Below, one piece after another: positions 40,051 to 48,622 of a stretch of DNA of 56,712 bases (positions within the stretch are counted from its first letter, which is position 1; each line of letters starts with the position of its first letter). The notes under the pieces were generated by a model. The model ran no database searches and had not been told where the DNA came from. It saw only the letters and a program-made list of their open reading frames with translations. Source of the stretch: Parvularcula sp964484475 (lineage in GTDB: Bacteria > Pseudomonadota > Alphaproteobacteria > Caulobacterales > Parvularculaceae); assembly GCA_964484475.1 (NCBI GenBank), contig CAZAFU010000004.1:1-56712 (forward strand). Reading direction: 5' to 3'. Position numbers and translations under genes: made by a program.

Positions 40051-41373
40051 CTATGCCCGTTCCTTGCTGCTGACCACGAGCTGCGCGGGCTTGCGCATCG
40101 CCGCCAGAGCCGCGCGCAGGGTATCGACGGAGCCCGGCCCGTCCGTGACCGCCAGGGTGCGGCCGAGTTCGCGGGGGTAATTGGTGCCATCGACGACCAG
40201 CAGCTCGGGCTCGAGGAAGGCGATCCTGCCTCCCTCCATGACGAACTGGTGCCACGTCTCGAGCACTTCGCGCTTGTAGGCGCCGTCGGCAATCAGGACA
40301 TCCGGCGGGGCGTAGCGGGCCTCCTCTTCGGAGATGACCTCGAAGGGGCTGGCGATCTGGGGGGCGCCGATGGCGGCGGCGATGACGTCGGTGTCGAAGC
40401 CCGAGGCATCGAGGATCATCTGCATACGGGGTCCGGAGCCAAGCACATAGGCATGCAGGTCGTGCCGGGCGAGGGCCTCGGAGAAACCGTAGATCTCCGC
40501 CGTACGCCGATCGACCCGCATCTCGAAAGCGCGATAGGCCTGGTTGCCGACAAGGTTGAGGGCGTTCTCCTCGTCCCAGAGGCGGGCCAGCTGCTCACGC
40601 CACGGAGCGAAGTCATGCCCTGTGTAGTCGTCATGGGTCAGGAACAGGCGCAGGCTGCCGCCCTGGGTCTCGGTCATCGAGCCGCGAACGATGCTGAAGC
40701 CCGTGGCCTGGGCGATCCGCTGAAGGACCGCGAGGGTGTAGACCGCCTCGGCCCGCTGGTGGAACGTGCCCGAGATGGTGCGGGTCAGGGCGAGCGCGGC
40801 ATAGGGCGTCTCGATGACGAAGACGCCGTCCTTCGCAAGCCAGTTCTTGGCCCTGAGGAAGAAGGCGAGCGGGTCATCCATCTCACCGAGGACGGAAATC
40901 GCGGTGATGATGTCGAACCTTTTCACCCCCATGCGCTTGAGGGCATTCTGGCCTTCAGTGGTCAGAAAATCTTCCTTGATGCCCACGCCCCAGTCCTGGG
41001 GACCGGTTTCGGGAAGCGAGGGATCGAGGCCGATGGGAACGATCCAGCGGGGATAGGCCTTGGCGAGAGCGCCGCTGCCGCACCCGATATCGAGGGCGGT
41101 GCCGTCGCGGGTCGTCATCATCTCGAGGACCTGGTGCGCCGCGCCCTTCAGGCGGAACTCGTCCGTCCACGCAAGGTCATAGGCCGCAGGGGTCGGGCGT
41201 TCTTCGTAGACATCAGCGCGCTGAAGAAGGCCGCAGCCGGAACGCCCTTGCGCATCGCCGCAATAGACCCAGGCGACGCCGTCGCCGATCTCAAACGCAT
41301 GGGAAAGAGTGGTGCCGTGGCAGGCGCGGCAATAACTGATATCGGCAATCTTGCCCATGAATGAACCCGACAC
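40051..41373 (-). CDS. Zinc-finger C-methyltransferase family protein
   Basis: A 440-residue protein of the sugar C-methyltransferase type. The N-terminal zinc-binding part has ISYCRACHGTTLSHAFEIGD and GRSGCGLLQ (four cysteines). A SAM-dependent methyltransferase domain follows, with TALDIGCGSGALAKAYPRW and RFDIITAISVLGEMDDPLAF. A C-terminal Rossmann-like domain typical of this family includes HAYVLGSGPRMQMILDASG. Such enzymes methylate nucleotide sugars for O-antigens or antibiotics. The substrate is not known. It starts just downstream of a CtrA-like box. Confidence 0.78.
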   Translation of the reverse strand: MSGSFMGKIADISYCRACHGTTLSHAFEIGDGVAWVYCGDAQGRSGCGLLQRADVYEERPTPAAYDLAWTDEFRLKGAAHQVLEMMTTRDGTALDIGCGSGALAKAYPRWIVPIGLDPSLPETGPQDWGVGIKEDFLTTEGQNALKRMGVKRFDIITAISVLGEMDDPLAFFLRAKNWLAKDGVFVIETPYAALALTRTISGTFHQRAEAVYTLAVLQRIAQATGFSIVRGSMTETQGGSLRLFLTHDDYTGHDFAPWREQLARLWDEENALNLVGNQAYRAFEMRVDRRTAEIYGFSEALARHDLHAYVLGSGPRMQMILDASGFDTDVIAAAIGAPQIASPFEVISEEEARYAPPDVLIADGAYKREVLETWHQFVMEGGRIAFLEPELLVVDGTNYPRELGRTLAVTDGPGSVDTLRAALAAMRKPAQLVVSSKERA

Positions 41374-41411
41374 TTCAACAACTTCGCTGCCGTGTTCTGC
41401 ACCAGGGCCGG

Positions 41412-41426
41412 TTAAATGCGTGCTAA
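41412..41426 (-). promoter_or_regulatory. CtrA-like box upstream of the C-methyltransferase gene
   Basis: TTAA-N7(ATGCGTG)-CTAA, one mismatch from consensus, 39 bases before the start of the minus-strand gene at 41373. Inferred only. Confidence 0.35.
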
Positions 41427-41490
41427 GCAGAATATTGAGCTAGACTTAACGAGGACTGGACTTATCCAGAAATCGGCCGTCGCGCTGTGC

Positions 41491-41527
41491 CAAAAAGGGA
41501 AAAGCCGCGGAAGAAAACTTCCGCGGC
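41491..41527 (-). terminator. Rho-independent terminator after the small ORF
   Basis: Minus strand: a perfect 10-bp stem GCCGCGGAAG / CTTCCGCGGC (41527-41504) with a TTTT loop, followed by TTTTCCCTTTTT (41503-41492). It lies 55 bases past the small ORF's stop. Confidence 0.9.
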
Positions 41528-41581
41528 CCGTCAGTTTCGTCGTCCGCTGGGCGACCGACAATGTCAGAAGGTGAGCCCGTT

Positions 41582-41656
41582 TCAGCCCCGAGGCTGCCCG
41601 GAAACCTCCGCGACCCCACCAAACTCAGCTGAACGACGAATCATCTGACTCGACAT
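41582..41656 (-). CDS. Putative 24-residue small protein or leader peptide
   Basis: A short frame, MSSQMIRRSAEFGG followed by ten more residues (VAEVSGQPRG), preceded by a near-ideal Shine-Dalgarno (AAAGGAGGTGG) seven bases from the ATG when measured from AGGAGG. It is isolated between divergent genes and followed by a strong terminator, so it forms its own transcription unit. An upstream in-frame ATG (41674) would put the Shine-Dalgarno inside the coding sequence and is less likely. The peptide is neutral to basic, with no signal peptide, membrane helix or stall-type amino-acid run. Function unknown; a regulatory small RNA that also carries this ORF is possible. Confidence 0.5.
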   Translation of the reverse strand: MSSQMIRRSAEFGGVAEVSGQPRG

Positions 41657-41767
41657 CAGACCACCTCCTTTCATGTTGCTACCGTTGACAGGAAGGTGAT
41701 GCCTGCAAGCTGCACAGGCAAGGGGAAAAGCGGTTGTGGGCAGGGCCAACCCGGTTACAAAGCGCCC

Positions 41768-42634
41768 ATGACCCAACGACCCAGAAAAGCCGTCATCCCC
41801 GTCGCCGGGTTCGGCACCCGTGTCCTCCCCGCCTCGAAATCCATCCCGAAGGAATTGCTGCCCGTCGTGGACAGGCCGCTGATCCACTACATCATGGAAG
41901 AGGCTCTCGAAGCGGGGATCGAGCACCTGTGCTTCGTGACGGGGCGCGGCAAGGGGGCGATCGAGGACTATTTCGACGAGCAGGTCGAACTGCAACAGGC
42001 CCTCCAGAAGAAGAACAAGACTGAGATCCTGAACAGCGTCATGGAGAGCGTGCTCGAGCCGGGCCGCACCTCCTTCACGCGGCAGCAGCGGGCCCAGGGC
42101 CTCGGCCATGCGGTCTGGTGCGCAAGGGACATCGTCGGCAACGAGCCCTTCGCTGTGATCCTGCCCGACGTCATCATCAAGGGGCGCCCGAAGGCCCTCA
42201 AGGAGATGATGGACCGCTACGAAGACGGCGCCAACCTGATCGCCGTCGAGGAAGTGCCCGAGGCGGAGGTCAACAAGTATGGCATCATCGCGCCCAAGGG
42301 CGAGTGGCAGAACGGCGCGGTGGAGATGACGGGAATGGTGGAGAAGCCAGACCCCAAGAACGCACCGTCCAATTTCTCGATAACCGGCCGCTACATCCTG
42401 CAGCCGGAGATCTTCGGCCTTCTCGAGGAGCAGGAGCCGGGGGCCGGCAATGAGATCCAGCTCACCGACTCCATGGCGACGCTGCTCGAAAAGCAGCGCT
42501 TTCTCGCCGTGACCTTCACCGGGGAGAGCCATGACTGCGGCTCGATCGAAGGGTTCGTGAAGGCGAACATGGCCTTCGGCGTCGAGGATGAAACGATCGG
42601 CCGGAGCCTCAGGGAATTCGCGAAAAGCCTCTAG
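41768..42634 (+). CDS. galU: UTP-glucose-1-phosphate uridylyltransferase GalU
   Basis: GalU makes UDP-glucose for envelope sugars. The 288-residue protein has the nucleotide-binding signature VIPVAGFGTRVLPASKSIPK followed by ELLPVVDRPLIHYIMEEALE, then LCFVTGRGKGAIEDYFDEQV, AQGLGHAVWCARDIVGNEPF and AVILPDVIIKGRPKALKEMM. Length is as expected. The frame runs back to 41696, but ATG 41768 gives the family N-terminus. It is followed by an MscS channel gene with 82 bases between. Confidence 0.95.
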   Translation: MTQRPRKAVIPVAGFGTRVLPASKSIPKELLPVVDRPLIHYIMEEALEAGIEHLCFVTGRGKGAIEDYFDEQVELQQALQKKNKTEILNSVMESVLEPGRTSFTRQQRAQGLGHAVWCARDIVGNEPFAVILPDVIIKGRPKALKEMMDRYEDGANLIAVEEVPEAEVNKYGIIAPKGEWQNGAVEMTGMVEKPDPKNAPSNFSITGRYILQPEIFGLLEEQEPGAGNEIQLTDSMATLLEKQRFLAVTFTGESHDCGSIEGFVKANMAFGVEDETIGRSLREFAKSL

Positions 42635-42716
42635 GGACGGGCGCCCTGCTTCACTGCGGGGAACTTCCGAACGATCGGCGGATGGAACTGTTCCCTCCCT
42701 CACGGAGGAAGAGACC

Positions 42717-44387
42717 ATGCCCGCGCGCCTGTTGCTGACCCTGCTTTTGAGCCTCCTGATGCTGCCCGGGGCGGCGGCGCAGTCGTCGTCCTCGGGCCCG
42801 CATGTCTACAAGGTCGAGTCTCTCAACCCGGGGCTTCCCTCCCCGCCGCCGATGCTGAACCGCGAAACGCCCCAGGCCTCGATGGAGGCCTTCTACACCG
42901 CCGCGGCGAAGGAAGACTGGGAGCAGGCCGCGCACCTCCTCGAGCTCACCTTTCTTCCCGAGGACGTTCAGGCCGAGACCGGGCCGGAGCTTGCCGAACA
43001 GCTGCACCTGGTTCTCGAACGGGGCCTCCTGATCGACTGGGCGGGTCTCAGCGACCGGCCCGACGGTGTCGATACCACCTCGAGTTCCGACGCCCCCCTC
43101 GCCGGCCAACCGCGCCGCAATTTCGCCCTGACCCTGGTCAAGCTTCCCGGGCGGCCGGTCACGATCCGCATCGCGCGCCTCGCGACTGAGGACGGGGAGC
43201 CCGTCTGGGTCTTCCCGCGCCAGACGGTCGAGAACATTCCCGCCCTCTACGCCCATTTCAGACCGAAGGGCGTCGAGGCCCTCATGCCGCCCTTCATGCT
43301 GGAGACGGCCTTCTGGACGCTGACGTGGTGGGAGGTGGTGGCCCTGCCGATCCTCCTCGCGCTGAGCTTCGGCCTCGCATCGCTCGTCTACTGGCTGATC
43401 GGCCGACTGGCGAAGAAAGCCGATGGTGTGAGCGTCCTGGCCGTGGTCCTCGACGCGGTCCGCTGGCCCTCGGCGCTCCTCGTCTTCGCGGGCAGCTTTT
43501 TCCTCCTCCGGCGGAGCTTCTTCACGTTGTCGGGGGCGGTGAACGCGGTGATCGCCCCCATCGTGACCGCAGCGGTGGTGCTGGCGATCTGCGCGCTCTT
43601 CGTGAGGGTCCTCGATGCAGTCATCGAGCGGCTGACGGGAAGTGAGGGCGTGGACATAACCCAGCCCGACGCCGAGGCGGACCGGTCCTACTACACCACC
43701 CTTTCGGCAATCAGGCGGTTCGTCCTCGTCCTTCTCCTGATCATCGGTACGGCATTCGTCCTGATCCAGAGCAATATCGACCGGACCCTCGGTTTCTCCC
43801 TCCTGATGTCCGCGGGCGCCATCGGCATCGTGCTCGCCTTCGCGGCGCGGGCGGCGCTCGACAACATCATGGCGAGCCTTCAGATCGGCCTCGCGAAGAC
43901 GGCGCGGATGGGGGACGCGGTGTTTTTCGACAACGAACTGGCTTATGTCGAAAAGATCGGCTTCACCCATGTGCGGCTGAGGACGTGGGACGGGCGGCGG
44001 CTGATCGCGCCGGTCAGGCAGTTCGTCGGCGAAACATTCGAGAACTGGACCCAGACCGATCCCTCGATGAGCAAATACGTGCTCCTCACCCTCGACCATC
44101 GCGCCGATATCGACGCGATGCGCAAGGCCTTCGACGATTTCGTTCAGTCAGAGGACGATATCATCGACAAGGACGATGCCGGGGTGCAGGTCACCGGGCA
44201 CAGCCGGGAGGGCATGGAGGTCCGCTTCCTCTTCAGGGCTCCGGACGCCGGAACGGCCTGGAACATCCATTGCCGCCTGCGCGAGGCGATGCTGCGCGAG
44301 GCGAGCCGCCTCGACGACACCGGGGAAGGAAAAAGGATCTTCCTGCCCCGGGAGAGAGAGGTCAAGGCGGACACCGAAGCCGCCTGA
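42717..44387 (+). CDS. Large MscS-family mechanosensitive channel with periplasmic domain
   Basis: A 556-residue MscS-superfamily channel, larger than the 16.8-kb copy. Signal peptide MPARLLLTLLLSLLMLPGAA is followed by a periplasmic domain (about 22-200; ASMEAFYTAAAKEDWEQAAH). Membrane helices cover about 205-400; the last is the pore-type helix FSLLMSAGAIGIVLAFAARA, then LDNIMASLQIGLAKTARMGD and the beta domain (DNELAYVEKIGFTHVRLRTW, DGRRLIAPVRQF). ATG 42717 has GGAGGAAGAGA upstream. This makes two different MscS channels in one window. Its role is osmotic protection. Confidence 0.9.
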   Translation: MPARLLLTLLLSLLMLPGAAAQSSSSGPHVYKVESLNPGLPSPPPMLNRETPQASMEAFYTAAAKEDWEQAAHLLELTFLPEDVQAETGPELAEQLHLVLERGLLIDWAGLSDRPDGVDTTSSSDAPLAGQPRRNFALTLVKLPGRPVTIRIARLATEDGEPVWVFPRQTVENIPALYAHFRPKGVEALMPPFMLETAFWTLTWWEVVALPILLALSFGLASLVYWLIGRLAKKADGVSVLAVVLDAVRWPSALLVFAGSFFLLRRSFFTLSGAVNAVIAPIVTAAVVLAICALFVRVLDAVIERLTGSEGVDITQPDAEADRSYYTTLSAIRRFVLVLLLIIGTAFVLIQSNIDRTLGFSLLMSAGAIGIVLAFAARAALDNIMASLQIGLAKTARMGDAVFFDNELAYVEKIGFTHVRLRTWDGRRLIAPVRQFVGETFENWTQTDPSMSKYVLLTLDHRADIDAMRKAFDDFVQSEDDIIDKDDAGVQVTGHSREGMEVRFLFRAPDAGTAWNIHCRLREAMLREASRLDDTGEGKRIFLPREREVKADTEAA

Positions 44388-44391
44388 CCCG

Positions 44392-45009
44392 TCAGCCCCC
44401 GGTCTTCTCGACGGCCCTTGCGAAGGCGGGCCTTGCCATGGCCCTGTCGGCATAGGCCTTGAGCTTCTTGTGGCTGCCGAGGAGACCGAGGCGATCCGCC
44501 ATAGAACAGATATAGACAAGGCCGAAATCGGGGAGCTCCATCTCTTCGCCGAAGAGGTAGGGGCCGTTGCCGATCGCTTTCTCGATATAGTTGAGATGAA
44601 GTTCGGTCTCCGCCTCCGCAAACATCGAGATGAGTGCGGGCTTGGGATCTTCGGTCCGTGAAAGGAGCAGCTTGAGAAGCAGCGGGGCAAAGGCCGAACC
44701 CTCGGGATAGTGGAACCACTGGAACCAGCGCCCGCGAGGCGCGCCCGCGCGGGGCGGGAGGAAGAGACCCCTGGGGTTGTGGTTCTCGACCAGGTAGAGG
44801 GCGATGGCGGTGGATTCGGCCAGAACGATGCCGTCCACCTCGACCACTGGCGACTTGCCGAGAGGGTGGGCCTCCTTCAGCTCGGGCGGCGCGCGGCCCA
44901 TCTCGTTCCTGACATAGATCTCGAGTTCGTAGGGCTCGCCCAGCTCCTCGAGGAGCCATGCCGTGAAGACCGAGCGCCCGACGCGCAGGTGATGGAGTTT
45001 GATGGACAT
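44392..45009 (-). CDS. Glutathione S-transferase
   Basis: A 205-residue GST. The N-terminal thioredoxin-like domain has IKLHHLRVGRSVFTAWLLEE and the conserved cis-Pro/ES segment KSPVVEVDGIVLAESTAIAL. The C-terminal helical domain includes LFGEEMELPDFGLVYICS. A Ser/Tyr catalytic residue is not unambiguous at the usual N-terminal position (RVGRS). It converges on the MscS gene with four bases between, and is divergent from fabA. Substrate unknown; detoxification is the default. Confidence 0.88.
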   Translation of the reverse strand: MSIKLHHLRVGRSVFTAWLLEELGEPYELEIYVRNEMGRAPPELKEAHPLGKSPVVEVDGIVLAESTAIALYLVENHNPRGLFLPPRAGAPRGRWFQWFHYPEGSAFAPLLLKLLLSRTEDPKPALISMFAEAETELHLNYIEKAIGNGPYLFGEEMELPDFGLVYICSMADRLGLLGSHKKLKAYADRAMARPAFARAVEKTGG

Positions 45010-45193
45010 GGCTCTTCTTCTGATCGCTGACCTTCACACTCTCTGCCCAAAAGTTCGGTGCCCGTCAGCCCCATGCGCAGCCTTTATGCAAGTCATTGAC
45101 GATCCGGCCTGATCCCACGCCCGAAAACGGGCGCCATGGGCCAGTACCCTTCTGAGATTGACCCGCGGCCCCGGCCGCCGCTAGCTCTCCGCC

Positions 45194-45730
45194 ATGACAG
45201 AAGAACGCAAGTCCTCCTTCTCCAAGGAAGAACTCCTCGACTGCGGCCATAACGGCCTTCGGGGACCCGGCACCGCACAGCTTCCCGTGCCTCCGATGCT
45301 GATGATGGATCGCATCACCCATATTTCCGACGAGGGTGGCGCCTATAACAAGGGTCACATCAAGGCCGAGCTCGATATCGATCCCGACCTCTGGTTCTTC
45401 GACTGCCACTTCCCGGGCGACCCGGTGATGCCGGGCTGCCTCGGCCTCGATGCCCTGTGGCAGCTCACGGGCTTCTTCCTGACCTGGGGCGGCTCGCCGG
45501 GGCATGGCCGTGCCCTCGGCGCCGGCCAGGTGAAGTTCACCGGCCAGGTGCGGCCGGAGAACAAGCTCGTGCGCTACGAAATCGATATCCGACGGGCCAT
45601 GCGCGGACGCCTGATCCTCGCCATATCCGACGGCACGATGTTCGTCGACGACAAGAAGATCTACGAGGCGAAGGACCTTCGCGTCGGCCTCTTCAGCCAG
45701 GAACAGCTCTCGGGTAGCGTTCTCGGCTAG
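45194..45730 (+). CDS. fabA: 3-hydroxydecanoyl-ACP dehydratase/isomerase FabA
   Basis: FabA dehydrates 3-hydroxyacyl-ACP and isomerises trans-2- to cis-3-decenoyl-ACP, starting unsaturated fatty-acid synthesis. The 178-residue product carries the catalytic His in FFDCHFPGDPVMPG and Asp in CLGLDALWQLTGFFL, plus PPMLMMDRITHIS and GQVKFTGQV. It begins a plus-strand fabA-fabB pair 85 bases apart; fabI lies 3.2 kb further on. The pairing with fabB indicates anaerobic-type unsaturated fatty-acid synthesis. Confidence 0.96.
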   Translation: MTEERKSSFSKEELLDCGHNGLRGPGTAQLPVPPMLMMDRITHISDEGGAYNKGHIKAELDIDPDLWFFDCHFPGDPVMPGCLGLDALWQLTGFFLTWGGSPGHGRALGAGQVKFTGQVRPENKLVRYEIDIRRAMRGRLILAISDGTMFVDDKKIYEAKDLRVGLFSQEQLSGSVLG

Positions 45731-45815
45731 GAATTTTTCGGAACTCCGGACCGGCGGGACCGGTTCGCATGGGGCACCTTTTCCTCGGTGTGCCCCTGGT
45801 TACTGGGAGAATGGT

Positions 45816-47036
45816 ATGCGCCGCGTCGTCATCACTGGAATGGGAATCGTCTCTTCGATTGGCAGCACTCTCGACGAGGTGACACGGTCCCTGCGCGGGG
45901 GCGTGTCGGGCATCACCTTTTCTGACGAAATGGCGGAAATGGGCTTCAAGTCCCGCGTCTGGGGCAAGCCCGCCATCGATGTGGAAGAGATCCTCGACAA
46001 GAAGACCCGCCGCTTCATGGGCGAGGGCGCCGCGTGGAACTACCTTGCCATGCGCGACGCGATCGAGGACGCGGGTCTCGAGGAGCACGAGGTCTCCAAC
46101 GAGATGACGGGTATCGTCATGGGCTCCGGCGGGCCTTCCACCGAGACGATCGTCGCGGCCGCGGACAAGACCCGGAAGACCGGCAGCCCCCGCAGGATCG
46201 GCCCGACATCCGTACCCAAGGCGATGAGCTCGACCAATTCGGCGTGCCTTGCCGTGCCCTACAAGATCAAGGGCCTGAACTACTCGATCAGCTCGGCCTG
46301 CGCGACCAGCGTCCACTGCATCGGCCATGCCTACGAACAGGTGGCCATGGGCAAGCAGGACGTGATCTTCGCAGGCGGCGGCGAGGATCTCGACTGGACC
46401 CTCTGCAACATGTTCGACGCCATGGGCGCGATGTCTTCGGACTTCAACGACACCCCGTCGGTTGCGAGCCGGGCCTATGACGCGGCGCGCGACGGTTTCG
46501 TCATCGCAGGGGGCGCGGCCACCGTGGTGGTCGAAACCCTCGAGCGGGCACTGGCGCGGGGGGCGAAGATCTGGGGCGAAATCGTCGGCTACGCAGCCAA
46601 TTCCGACGGCTACGACATGGTGGCGCCGTCGGGGGAAGGCGCTGTGCGCTGCATGCGGAAGGCGATCGAGGGCGTCCAGCAGAAGATCGGCTACATCAAC
46701 ACCCATGGCACATCGACGCCGATTGGCGACACCCGGGAGGCGGAAGCCATCCGCGAGGTCTTCGGCGATGACGTCCCTCCCTTCGCTTCGACCAAGTCGC
46801 TGACCGGACACAGCCTCGGCGCGACGGGGGCGCAGGAGCTGATCTATTCCCTGCTGCAGATGAAGCAGCGGTTCCTGGCCGCCTCGGCCAATATCCAGGA
46901 CCTCGGCGAGGAGTTCAAAGGGCTGCCGGTGATCCGGGAGCTCAAGGAGGGCGTCGATCTCGATGCCATCCTGACCAACAGCTTCGGCTTCGGCGGCACC
47001 AATGCGTGCCTCGTGGCGGCCCGTTACCGCGACTGA
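45816..47036 (+). CDS. fabB: 3-oxoacyl-ACP synthase FabB
   Basis: FabB (KAS I) elongates the unsaturated branch after FabA. The 406-residue product has the Cys-His-His triad: Cys in SISSACATSVHCIGHAYEQV, His in YINTHGTSTPIGDTREAEAI and His in TKSLTGHSLGATGAQELIYS. The glycine-rich C-terminus NSFGFGGTNACLVAARY is typical. Length is normal. A hairpin and T-run (47120-47152) end the fabA-fabB transcript. Confidence 0.96.
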   Translation: MRRVVITGMGIVSSIGSTLDEVTRSLRGGVSGITFSDEMAEMGFKSRVWGKPAIDVEEILDKKTRRFMGEGAAWNYLAMRDAIEDAGLEEHEVSNEMTGIVMGSGGPSTETIVAAADKTRKTGSPRRIGPTSVPKAMSSTNSACLAVPYKIKGLNYSISSACATSVHCIGHAYEQVAMGKQDVIFAGGGEDLDWTLCNMFDAMGAMSSDFNDTPSVASRAYDAARDGFVIAGGAATVVVETLERALARGAKIWGEIVGYAANSDGYDMVAPSGEGAVRCMRKAIEGVQQKIGYINTHGTSTPIGDTREAEAIREVFGDDVPPFASTKSLTGHSLGATGAQELIYSLLQMKQRFLAASANIQDLGEEFKGLPVIRELKEGVDLDAILTNSFGFGGTNACLVAARYRD

Positions 47037-47119
47037 TGCTGACGGAGCTGTGTAAGGTGCAGCTGCATAGCATCTGAACTTACCCCGGGTTCGAGGCATT
47101 CATCATTCAGAACAGGCCT

Positions 47120-47152
47120 GTGGGAGCGGTTGTCGCCTCCCACGGCATTTTT
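47120..47152 (+). terminator. Rho-independent terminator after fabB
   Basis: A 7-bp stem, GTGGGAG / CTCCCAC (47120-47126 and 47137-47143), followed by GGCATTTTT, 84 bases past the fabB stop and 17 bases before the next gene's start; its ribosome site lies just after the T-run. Confidence 0.65.
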
Positions 47153-47168
47153 CTGAGAGGATGAAGCC

Positions 47169-48500
47169 ATGTCCCGTCTGATGCTGACCGCCGGTCTTGC
47201 TGCCTTGACTGCCGCCGCCCCTGCGTTTGCCCAAGATGCCAATGAAGAGCCGGTCGAGCGTTGCCTCGAGCTTTTCGTCTTTGCTGACGAGAACCTCGAA
47301 TACGACGTCGAGGAAATGCCCGAGCTCCTTGCGGTGGTCGAGCGCAACGACAGCCGCGAGTGCCGCAGGACCCTGCGCGAGCTCCAGCGCGAGGCGAGCG
47401 ACCGCAGCACCGACCGTGAAACCCGACAACGCACGGAGCGAACCCAGCGGACGCAGCGGACCGATGAGGAAAGCGAAGTGCTCCGCGAGACGGAAACCGA
47501 AACCGTGCGCGAGGAACTCGAAGTGAGCCAGACGGTGGTTGTCGCCGGGACGGTGGATGTCGCCTCGCGGGCTCCGGAGGTGACGGTGCAGCAGAGCCCG
47601 CCCCAGGTGCGGCTGCGCAAGGGCCAGCCCGAGGTCACGGTGCAGAGCGCCAGGCCTGAGATCGTCGTCAAGGAACGCCCCGCGACAGTCCGGGTGGGAA
47701 TGCCGACCATCACCATCGATCAGCCCGCGCCGATCATCGAAGTCTACATGCCCGACCCCTCCGTCAGCGTTGCTGGCGGCGAGCCGGAAGTGACCGTCCG
47801 CCAGGCCCCGCCCCGGGTGTCTGTTCAGGTGTCGGATCCGCAGGTCGATCTTGATCTCGCAGCGGCCCCTGAGGGCGAGGCGGGCGAGGTGATCACCAAT
47901 CTGAGGCGGGTGCCTTCCGAACCCCGTCAACGCCGCGGCATGCGTCTTCTCGAACAGGATGAAGAGAACGCGGAGGCCATGGTCTATATCAGCGAAGCCG
48001 ACGCACAGGTCGAAGAAGCGGAGACCTCCGGCGAGCCGACAGTGAACTTCCAGAGCCAGGAGCCGACGATCCGTTTCGAACGTGCCGAAGCGCAGGTGGA
48101 GATGGATGGCGAACCGAAAGTCGAGTTCAACCGTGTCGGCGAGCCCCGCATCACTTTCCTCCGTGAGCGACAGGATACCGGTCGCGCGGTGAGCGTCGGG
48201 GACCTGAGGGACATGACCGTCGAAAGCCGGAACGGCGAGAAGATCGGCGAGATCGAACGTGTCGTCTCGCTCGGCGGCAGCACCTATGCCGTGCTCGAGC
48301 ATGGCGGCTTCTTCGGTGTCGGCGGCAAGGAAATCCCCATCCCGCTCTCGAACCTTTCCATGCGAGGCAACAGGCTGATTGCAGACAATCTGACGGCGGA
48401 GCAGGTGGAGAACCTGTCTGATCAGGAGCTCTCCGACGATCTGTCGCTCGAGGATGACGAACCCCTCCGCCTCCGCTCGGGCGGGCGTAGCGGAGACTGA
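47169..48500 (+). CDS. Secreted PRC-barrel protein with PxVxV beta-repeats
   Basis: A 443-residue exported protein (signal peptide MSRLMLTAGLAALTAAAPAF, cut near AFA-Q). It then has an acidic/arginine-rich helical part (RTERTQRTQRTDEESEVLRE), followed by a region of about 110 residues of roughly ten-residue units of alternating Pro and hydrophobics: PEVTVQQSPPQVRL, PEVTVQSARPEIVV, PSVSVAGGEPEVTV, PPRVSVQVSDPQVDL. Similar pieces recur later (EPTVNFQSQEPTIRF, EPKVEFNRVGEPRITF). The C-terminus is a PRC-barrel domain (SVGDLRDMTVESRNGEKIGE, VVSLGGSTYAVLEHGGFFGV, GKEIPIPLSNL). Such PRC-barrel proteins are envelope components of unknown function. It lies between fabB and the hairpin-led ORF. Confidence 0.82.
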   Translation: MSRLMLTAGLAALTAAAPAFAQDANEEPVERCLELFVFADENLEYDVEEMPELLAVVERNDSRECRRTLRELQREASDRSTDRETRQRTERTQRTQRTDEESEVLRETETETVREELEVSQTVVVAGTVDVASRAPEVTVQQSPPQVRLRKGQPEVTVQSARPEIVVKERPATVRVGMPTITIDQPAPIIEVYMPDPSVSVAGGEPEVTVRQAPPRVSVQVSDPQVDLDLAAAPEGEAGEVITNLRRVPSEPRQRRGMRLLEQDEENAEAMVYISEADAQVEEAETSGEPTVNFQSQEPTIRFERAEAQVEMDGEPKVEFNRVGEPRITFLRERQDTGRAVSVGDLRDMTVESRNGEKIGEIERVVSLGGSTYAVLEHGGFFGVGGKEIPIPLSNLSMRGNRLIADNLTAEQVENLSDQELSDDLSLEDDEPLRLRSGGRSGD

Positions 48501-48591
48501 CGCCTCGCCTCTTGCCTTCGGGAACCGGTTCCGGGCCTTGTAGCCTCCCGGTCCCAGGAGGTTCGGGCCTTGACGATCAGGCTGATCCATC

Positions 48592-48622
48592 AGGAGGGGC
48601 GGCGATGTCAGCCGCCCCTCCT
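48592..48622 (+). promoter_or_regulatory. 12-bp hairpin enclosing the ribosome site and start codon
   Basis: Perfect stem AGGAGGGGCGGC (48592-48603) / GCCGCCCCTCCT (48611-48622) with the 7-base loop GATGTCA, which contains the ATG at 48605. The Shine-Dalgarno AGGAGG is fully paired. It could block translation, act as a thermometer-like element, or be a terminator for the PRC-barrel gene; no T-run follows. Confidence 0.6.

Larger units (their letters stand above)
41374..41767. other. Intergenic region between the methyltransferase and galU
   Basis: 394 bases with several elements: a CtrA-like box (41412-41426), a minus-strand terminator (41491-41527) and a small minus-strand ORF with a strong ribosome site (41582-41656). 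The galU 5' end is preceded by TTGACA at 41685-41690, without a convincing -10. Confidence 0.6.

Noticed and set aside
45693..47099. A 468-codon minus-strand frame opposite fabB
   Set aside because: Antisense of fabB, which carries all catalytic residues on the plus strand.
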